64,000 nt of DNA, taken from positions 1 to 64,000 of the forward strand of contig JAYPUW010000003.1 of the NCBI GenBank assembly GCA_038134285.1. The letters are read 5' to 3'. Below are positions 58,885 through 64,000 of this stretch, piece after piece. How positions within the stretch are numbered: position 1 is the stretch's first letter; each line of letters starts with the position of its first letter. The translations under genes were made by a program, and so were the position numbers. This DNA comes from UBA3478 sp038134285. GTDB taxonomy: Bacteria > Bacteroidota > Bacteroidia > Flavobacteriales > Flavobacteriaceae. Under the pieces are notes generated by a model. The model saw nothing but the letters and a program-made list of their open reading frames with translations. It ran no database searches and was not told the origin of the DNA.

Positions 58885-59529
58885 GTGCCCCTTTTTAAAA
58901 GTTTAAGTAGCAATAATAAGAGCCCCCAAGAATACAAGATTGCGGTTTGGCGTATCAGTGAAGGAGAGCAAGAACTCAAAGAAGATCTTGAGCTAAGTGT
59001 TACTAGTCAGAAGCGACTGACCCAATTAAAGTCAGTATCACAACGCAGTGCCTTTCTTGCCGTTCGAAAATTAATTAAGCTTCTGGGGTATAGTGATAAA
59101 CAACTTTCATACAATCAAAATGGCAAACCTTATCTAGTGGGGGTCGAGTCTGTTTCCATCTCGCATACCGCGCAATATGCAGCTGTCGCCGTTGGATATA
59201 ATTGTCAAATGGGCGTGGACATTGAGTGCCACAGAGAAAAAATACAACGCATAGCCCCAAAATTCTGTGGACCTGGAGCGGTTCGAGAACTTACAGATCG
59301 AGCCGAACGTATTGAAAAGTTAACCGCTATTTGGGGAGCTAAAGAGGCGGTCTATAAAATTTTAGATCGACCGGGGTTGTCCTTTAGACAAGATATTCAT
59401 ATCGATGATTTTGTGATGCTTTCGAAGCACAGTTCGGCTTGGACGGATAACGAAAGATTTCATTTTTCATTTGATTCTTTCGACCATCATACATTGGTGT
59501 ATGCCTATATGGCCAAGTCGCTTTCATGA
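58885..59529 (+). CDS. 4'-phosphopantetheinyl transferase superfamily protein
   Basis: 214 residues, Sfp-type size. Transfers the phosphopantetheine arm from coenzyme A to carrier proteins. The N-terminal half has NGKPYLVGVESVSISHTAQY near residue 74. Metal and CoA motifs are MGVDIECHREK near 110 and AIWGAKEAVYKILDRPGLSF near 148 (the WxxKEAxxK signature). The start is GTG at 58885. The stop overlaps the pnuC ATG (ATGA). The product of panCD in this window feeds its CoA substrate, but the genes are not linked. Confidence 0.9.
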   Translation: MPLFKSLSSNNKSPQEYKIAVWRISEGEQELKEDLELSVTSQKRLTQLKSVSQRSAFLAVRKLIKLLGYSDKQLSYNQNGKPYLVGVESVSISHTAQYAAVAVGYNCQMGVDIECHREKIQRIAPKFCGPGAVRELTDRAERIEKLTAIWGAKEAVYKILDRPGLSFRQDIHIDDFVMLSKHSSAWTDNERFHFSFDSFDHHTLVYAYMAKSLS

Positions 59530-60140
59530 ATGTTTTTGATTTCTTTTTCGAACCGTATGATGGCCGAAGCGCGCTGCTCATTGTTTTAGAAGCTATCGCC
59601 TTTGTATTCGGAATCGTAAGTGTCTATCTCGCTAAGAAAGAAGATATAGGTGTCTATCCAACGGGTATAGTAGCCACACTAATCACTATGTATTTGTTCT
59701 TTGTCGATCGTCTTTTAGGAGACATGATTATGAATGCTTATTACTCTATCATGAGTGTGTATGGATGGTACGAATGGTCAAGAGAGAGAGACCAAAAGAA
59801 GGTGAGACACATTTCACGAGTAAATGAAAATGAGAAGCGCATCGCTTTTGTTTTAATCCTTGTCACCATGATGGTGATGTATGGGATATATCGTTTTACT
59901 GGCACTTCCATCACCTCATCGAACGGAATCGATATCTTGAGTTCAGGTTTATTTTTTACAGCAATGTGGCTGATGGCGCTCAAGAAATTAGAAAATTGGA
60001 CTCTGTGGATCATCGCGAATTGCATCAGTGTACCTCTATATGCTTATCGTGGTTGGGGAATGCTTTCGTTGCAATATGTGATCTTTACAGTACTTGCAAT
60101 CCAAGGATACAATCAATGGAAGAAATCACTCGACAGCTAA
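59526..60140 (+). CDS. pnuC: PnuC/PnuT-type vitamin transporter
   Basis: 204 residues, six or seven membrane helices, SWEET-like fold. PnuC moves nicotinamide riboside and the PnuT branch moves thiamin, both by facilitated diffusion trapped by a kinase. Motif VYGWYEWSRERDQ near residue 76 is typical of the family. Next genes are a NadR-like kinase and DUF4301, and 2.2 kb further on is a TPP-controlled receptor gene. Kinase context favours nicotinamide riboside, riboswitch neighbourhood favours thiamin; the sequence does not settle it. Confidence 0.85.
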   Translation: MNVFDFFFEPYDGRSALLIVLEAIAFVFGIVSVYLAKKEDIGVYPTGIVATLITMYLFFVDRLLGDMIMNAYYSIMSVYGWYEWSRERDQKKVRHISRVNENEKRIAFVLILVTMMVMYGIYRFTGTSITSSNGIDILSSGLFFTAMWLMALKKLENWTLWIIANCISVPLYAYRGWGMLSLQYVIFTVLAIQGYNQWKKSLDS

Positions 60141-60700
60141 AGACCTCAGTGCTAAAGGTGGTTCTATTTGGACCTGAATCTTCGGGCAAGACCACCTTGT
60201 CAAGGCAATTATCTGAGTATTATCAGGCACCCTGGGTTCCTGAATACGCACGAGAATTTTTACAATCGAAGTACGATTCTACGAAAGAGACTTGCACCTA
60301 CAAAGACCTTATTTTCATTGCTCAGGGACAAATACGACTTGAAAACGAGGCCGTAAAAAAGGCTAAGCTCATGGGTTCAGATTTGATTATTTGTGATACC
60401 GATCTTTTAGAAACCTCGGTGTACTCAGCCGTTTATTTCGATGGAAAAATTGATCCTGTTTTGCAAGAGGCAGTAGCCAACAACACCTATGACCTTTATC
60501 TCTTGACATACATCGATACCCCCTGGGAACCTGATGACCTGAGAGACAAACCGAATGAGCGTCAAGAAATGTTTGAGGTTTTTGAATCTAAATTGGTCGA
60601 AAACTCCCTGCCTTTTATTACTTTGAAAGGAGATAAAGAAACGCGATTCGTCGCAGCCAAGAAGCGAATCGACGAACTACTACGTATTCATGCCCTTTAA
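60116..60700 (+). CDS. NadR-like P-loop kinase (ribosylnicotinamide kinase-type)
   Basis: 194 residues from ATG 60116, inside the end of pnuC. P-loop GPESSGKTTLSRQLSEYY near residue 19, VPEYAREFL near 42 and CDTDLLETSVYSAVYFDG near 95, matching the kinase domain of NadR but without the adenylyltransferase or repressor domain. It would phosphorylate the vitamin that the neighbouring PnuC brings in and so trap it. DUF4301 overlaps its end by 11 nt. Coupled translation of the transporter and kinase is plain. Confidence 0.85.
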   Translation: MEEITRQLKTSVLKVVLFGPESSGKTTLSRQLSEYYQAPWVPEYAREFLQSKYDSTKETCTYKDLIFIAQGQIRLENEAVKKAKLMGSDLIICDTDLLETSVYSAVYFDGKIDPVLQEAVANNTYDLYLLTYIDTPWEPDDLRDKPNERQEMFEVFESKLVENSLPFITLKGDKETRFVAAKKRIDELLRIHAL

Positions 60701-62171
60701 CTCAGAAGATTTAAAAAACTTAAACCAAAGAGGAATTCAGCCCTTTGAGGCGCAAAGACAGCTATCTTTTCTCAAAGATGGCTTTCGTCCACTTAAGGTG
60801 ACCAAAGCCGCCAAAATTTCAGAGGGTATTGAACAACTCAACAGCGAAGAAGCACAGCGCTTTGCTGATGTTTACCGAGAGAAAAACAGTCAATATACCA
60901 TTGAGAAATTCGTTCCGGCCTCGGGTGCCGCAACACGGATGTTTAAGCTGCTTTATCAACTTTTAGAAGAAGAATCGGCAGACCTTCCTCTCTCACAAGC
61001 ACAATTCACCGCTGTAGAGGGACAAGAATTTGTGAAAAACTACAAGAAACTAGCCTTTTATGAGCAGTGGAATGCTCTTGGCGATCTCAATCAGATCTCG
61101 GCTAAGGAAGCATTGAAAAACCTCTTAGGTGAAGCGCATATGGCCTATGGTTCTAAGCCAAAGGCGCTATTGGGCTTTCACCTTGAGAATGATCAGGTGA
61201 CTAGTCCGTTGTACACTCATCTTTTAGAGGCACAAGATTACGCGCAGTCGAGACTTCACCTCACCATTTCGAGTGAACATCGCGAGGCGATTGAAAATGA
61301 GATCGCCGCCTTGAAGTCGAAGTTAATGATCGAGGTAGAATGCAGTTATTCGTATCAATTGGCATCGACCGATACGCTTATGGTTGACTATAATGATGAG
61401 TTGGTGAGAGATGCTGACCAGAAACTCATTTTTCGACCTGGAGGTCATGGTGCGCTGCTGCAGAACCTGAATGCTCGCACTGCAGACTTTGTTTTTATCA
61501 AGAATATCGACAATGTATGTACCTTGTCTGCACTCGAAACCCATAACTTTTATAAAAAGGTCTTGGGCGGATATGCGATAGAAATTGTTCAACAGTTGCA
61601 CCGCCATCAGCAGCAGATAGAGAATGATGAGGCCAATCTCGATCGAAAAGAGTTCAATAGCTTTTTACAGCGATACTTTGGCACCTCAATAGATCCGCAG
61701 GCAATTGATTTTAATTTAAAAGCAAAAGATCAAGTATTTAGGCCTTTTCGTGTTTGCGGAATGGTAGCAAACGATGGTCAGCCCGGTGGAGGTCCGTTTT
61801 GGGTCAACCTTAAGGGAGCCTCTAGCCTTCAAATTGTAGAGTCTGCCCAGATCGACCAAAATTCAGCAGAACAGCTTGCGCTGATGCAGAGTGCCACCCA
61901 CTTTAATCCGGTTGACATTGTAGCTTCATTAACCGATTATAAGGGACGCCCTTACGATCTCAATGACTATTTAGATCATGAACAAGGGTTTATTGCGCAT
62001 AAGACCTTCGACAACAGACCGTTTAAGGCCCTTGAACTCCCAGGTTTGTGGAACGGGTCAATGGCTTACTGGAACAGCTGCTTCGTTGAAGTTCCGGCCG
62101 CTACCTTCAATCCAGTAAAGAATGTTCTAGATCTGCTAAAACCATCGCATCAAGGATCAAATTTTGACTAG
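60690..62171 (+). CDS. DUF4301 family protein
   Basis: 493 residues, near the standard DUF4301 length. Features: DLKNLNQRGIQPFEAQRQL at the N terminus, a nucleotidyltransferase-like GAATRMFKLL segment near residue 75 and QPGGGPFWVN near 366. A sugar-nucleotide-transferase-like fold is likely; substrate unknown. It overlaps the kinase gene by 11 nt and forms the end of the PPTase-pnuC-kinase-DUF4301 unit. The TPP-riboswitch promoter starts 18 nt after its stop. Confidence 0.85.
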   Translation: MPFNSEDLKNLNQRGIQPFEAQRQLSFLKDGFRPLKVTKAAKISEGIEQLNSEEAQRFADVYREKNSQYTIEKFVPASGAATRMFKLLYQLLEEESADLPLSQAQFTAVEGQEFVKNYKKLAFYEQWNALGDLNQISAKEALKNLLGEAHMAYGSKPKALLGFHLENDQVTSPLYTHLLEAQDYAQSRLHLTISSEHREAIENEIAALKSKLMIEVECSYSYQLASTDTLMVDYNDELVRDADQKLIFRPGGHGALLQNLNARTADFVFIKNIDNVCTLSALETHNFYKKVLGGYAIEIVQQLHRHQQQIENDEANLDRKEFNSFLQRYFGTSIDPQAIDFNLKAKDQVFRPFRVCGMVANDGQPGGGPFWVNLKGASSLQIVESAQIDQNSAEQLALMQSATHFNPVDIVASLTDYKGRPYDLNDYLDHEQGFIAHKTFDNRPFKALELPGLWNGSMAYWNSCFVEVPAATFNPVKNVLDLLKPSHQGSNFD

Positions 62172-62188
62172 GATTTCTAGTTACACCT

Positions 62189-62196
62189 TATCTTTG
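62189..62196 (+). promoter_or_regulatory. Promoter of the TPP-controlled receptor
   Basis: Exact -7 element TATCTTTG with a TTG at 62164-62166, 22 bp upstream. Transcription should begin near 62203, just before the aptamer. Confidence 0.7.
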
Positions 62197-62204
62197 CATC
62201 ACAT

Positions 62205-62315
62205 CTCATAGGGGTGCTTGCTTTAGGCAGGCTGAGATTATACCCATTGAACCTGGGCGGGTAATGCTGCCAAGGAAAGATTAACCAATTATTAATTACG
62301 AGAATAGCACCCCTT
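62205..62315 (+). promoter_or_regulatory. TPP riboswitch (THI element) and expression platform
   Basis: The aptamer (about 62205-62282) has the conserved blocks in order: GGGGTGC (62211), GCTGAGA (62230), ACCC (62242), GAACCTG (62249) and CGGGTAATGC (62258). Downstream, GCACCCCT (62307-62314) is the exact complement of AGGGGTGC (62210-62217), so it can open the P2 side of the aptamer when no TPP is bound. The same bases lie in the loop of a hairpin with arms GAATAG and CTATTC. No T run follows, so control is probably translational. High TPP should reduce the downstream receptor. Confidence 0.93.
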
Positions 62316-62339
62316 CTATTCGCGCCTAAACAAAGTGTT

Positions 62340-64000
62340 ATGATGCGAATAAAAGTTTTTTCGTGCGTTGTCTTAGGGGCAACATTTGGGCTTTTTGCCC
62401 AACAAAATCAACGTGTAGACCTCGATGAGGTTGTAGTTGCAGCAGTGAGGGTAAACGACAGTATTCCCATGGCCTATACCAATGTCACTAGTGCTCAAAT
62501 TGAGCGGATCAACCTCGGCCAAGACATCCCACTGCTACTGAATTATACGCCGTCTCTTGTAGCCACCACCTATGACGGAATGGGTGTTGGATATACCGAT
62601 TTTAGAATCCGTGGAATTGACAATTCACGTATTAACGTGACTATTAATGGGATCCCGTATAACGATGCCGATAGCCAAACGACCTTTTTTGTGAACCTCC
62701 AAGATTTTGCTTCTTCTGTGGGCTCTATTCAGATTCAAAGAGGAGTTGGCTCTTCAACCTTTGGCGCAGCAGCTTTCGGAGCAAGTGTCAGTATCGCCAC
62801 ACAAAATCCCAAGGATGCGGCTTATGCCCAATACTCAAGTAGTGTGGGTAGCTTCTCTACCTTTAAAAACACCCTTCAGGCCTCAACAGGAGACCTTAAT
62901 GGTTTTACATTAGAGGCGCGTCTTTCTTCTATTCAGTCTGACGGGTATGTGGATCGTGCTAGCGCTGACTTGAAATCCTATTACCTGAATGGTTTATTCA
63001 AACAAAAAGACAATAAGGTGCAACTCAACCTTTTGGCATTCGGTGGAACCGAAACGACAGGACTCTCTTTCTTTGGTCTCGATCGAGCCGGGTTAGCGTC
63101 GAATCGCAGATTCAATCTTGACGGTATCTATTACGACGCCAACGGTAATGAACAGGTGTATCCGAATCAGACTGACAATTACCTTCAACAGCATTTTCAA
63201 CTGCACTATAAAGAAGAGTTGAGCCCTAATGAAGAGTTTACCGTTAGCGCGCACTACACGAATTCAGAAGGGTATTACGAGCAGATCCAAGATTATGACA
63301 ATATCTATTTTTATTTCAGAACTATCCCGGCTTTGTTCAATGAAGGCGGTGCCGATTATGCCTCGCAGGCGCACCTTAATTCTGATTTCTACGGTTTGTT
63401 GTCAAGCTATTCAAAGAAATTTGAAAAGAGTAGTCTGATTGCAGGACTAGGATGGAATACCTATCAAGGGGAGCAATTCGGAGAAGCAATTGCCGCAGAT
63501 GCCCCTTTACTCTCTCAGCTGCCCTACCGATTTTATGAGAATGAGACTACTAAGGGTGAGTTAAATGGTTTTGTGAAATGGAACACCGAACTGTCTAGCG
63601 TATTCTTTGCCTATATTGATCTTCAACTAAGAAATGTGGGCTACCAGGCTGCTGGTTCACTCTTCAGCGAAGGTGCTAGCCTTGACGTAGATGAAAACTA
63701 TTTCTTCTTTAATCCTAAGCTCGGGTTGCGTTATGAACTCGGAAGATCTCAATTGTTTCTCTCGTATGCAAGGGCGAACAGAGAGCCTGCTCGTGTTGAT
63801 TTTGAAAACGGGTCGCCTGTTGCAGAACAACTCGACGATTTTGAATTAGGATACCGATTCAGTAGCTCTAAGCTAGCTTTTAATACGACGGCATTTTTTA
63901 TGGATTATACCAATCAATTGGTGCTCACAGGGGCATTAGATGCCTTCAATTTTCCTCTTCGCGAAAATGTCGGTTCTAGCCATAGAGTAGGGATTGAACT
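62340..64000 (+). CDS. TonB-dependent receptor, predicted thiamin uptake (partial)
   Basis: At least 553 codons, open to the window end. Signal peptide about 22 residues (ends FGLFAQ), then directly a TonB-box segment VDLDEVVVAAVRVND and the plug (about 45-150: FRIRGIDNSRINVTINGIPY, then VGSIQIQRGVGSSTFGAAAF). No CarboxypepD_reg domain, unlike the other two receptors here. ATG at 62340 (a second ATG follows). Riboswitch control makes thiamin or a precursor the likely ligand; TPP-controlled receptors of this kind have been predicted in Bacteroidota by comparative genomics. Confidence 0.88.
   Translation, partial: MMRIKVFSCVVLGATFGLFAQQNQRVDLDEVVVAAVRVNDSIPMAYTNVTSAQIERINLGQDIPLLLNYTPSLVATTYDGMGVGYTDFRIRGIDNSRINVTINGIPYNDADSQTTFFVNLQDFASSVGSIQIQRGVGSSTFGAAAFGASVSIATQNPKDAAYAQYSSSVGSFSTFKNTLQASTGDLNGFTLEARLSSIQSDGYVDRASADLKSYYLNGLFKQKDNKVQLNLLAFGGTETTGLSFFGLDRAGLASNRRFNLDGIYYDANGNEQVYPNQTDNYLQQHFQLHYKEELSPNEEFTVSAHYTNSEGYYEQIQDYDNIYFYFRTIPALFNEGGADYASQAHLNSDFYGLLSSYSKKFEKSSLIAGLGWNTYQGEQFGEAIAADAPLLSQLPYRFYENETTKGELNGFVKWNTELSSVFFAYIDLQLRNVGYQAAGSLFSEGASLDVDENYFFFNPKLGLRYELGRSQLFLSYARANREPARVDFENGSPVAEQLDDFELGYRFSSSKLAFNTTAFFMDYTNQLVLTGALDAFNFPLRENVGSSHRVGIE

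Noticed and set aside
1..64000. tRNA, rRNA, CRISPR arrays, insertion sequences, integrases or phage genes
   Set aside because: None recognised. No repeat-spacer pattern, no transposase motif and no tRNA-like cloverleaf was found in the gene-free gaps.

Overview
This window comes from a member of the Bacteroidota, almost certainly class Flavobacteriia, with a compact chromosome (GC in the low to mid 40s percent by eye). The support is as follows. There are many TAnnTTTG promoter elements, the sigma-A type of this phylum, and Shine-Dalgarno signals are weak or absent. SusC-like TonB-dependent receptors carry a CarboxypepD_reg-like domain. The gliding gene gldE follows mutY and ssb. DUF4270 and DUF4301 proteins are present. 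ATP synthase beta and epsilon genes sit alone as atpDC, and GlyRS is of the single-chain type. I see no rRNA, tRNA, CRISPR array, IS element or prophage. Almost everything is housekeeping chromosome.

Layout. 1-5 kb: start of a Bat-type operon (MoxR ATPase, DUF58 protein, edge of a third gene) on the minus strand, then an aldo/keto reductase, an AlbA_2-domain protein and a PfkB sugar kinase. 5-10 kb: phosphoesterase, a small unknown gene, and minus-strand units for gpsA, a lipoprotein cytochrome c, a nitronate monooxygenase, a DMT exporter and an ArsC-family protein. 10-20 kb: gdhA-recO-TonB receptor (heme-type motifs), then ileS-dksA-like-unknown-lspA. 20-27 kb: 5-formyl-THF cyclo-ligase, uvrC, a DUF3108 protein, an M23 peptidase, pgi and a small membrane protein, followed by about 360 bp of gene debris. 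27-36 kb: an Ig-like lipoprotein and an interrupted comF; glyS-xth-aldo/keto reductase; panC-panD-flippase-like-radA. 36-43 kb: glycogen-synthase-like protein, DUF4270 lipoprotein, glmS, GNAT, ClC channel. 43-50 kb: a large TonB receptor, atpDC, recX, RNase G. 50-58 kb: a 29-residue basic protein, HU, mutY-ssb-gldE, a lipoprotein and two M16 peptidases. 58-64 kb: rplU-rpmA, then phosphopantetheinyl transferase-pnuC-NadR-like kinase-DUF4301, and a TPP riboswitch driving a TonB receptor cut off by the window end.

The genes group into cell-envelope work (lspA, M23, M16 pair, glmS, DUF4270, GldE), translation and repair (ileS, glyS, rplU, rpmA, uvrC, mutY, recO, radA, ssb, xth), energy (atpDC) and vitamin supply (panCD for pantothenate; riboswitch-controlled receptor plus a PnuC-type transporter and kinase for thiamin or nicotinamide riboside).

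No obviously new multi-gene system was found. The best leads are: comF with a TGA exactly where the fourth zinc-binding cysteine should be; two C-terminal gene remnants lying back to back (26.66-27.07 kb); ribosomal protein L21 with a C-terminal Rho_N/SAP-like domain; a ClC protein without the gating glutamate; promoters placed 4 nt from the start codon, implying leaderless mRNAs; and a TPP riboswitch with an exact 8-nt strand-exchange partner in its leader.
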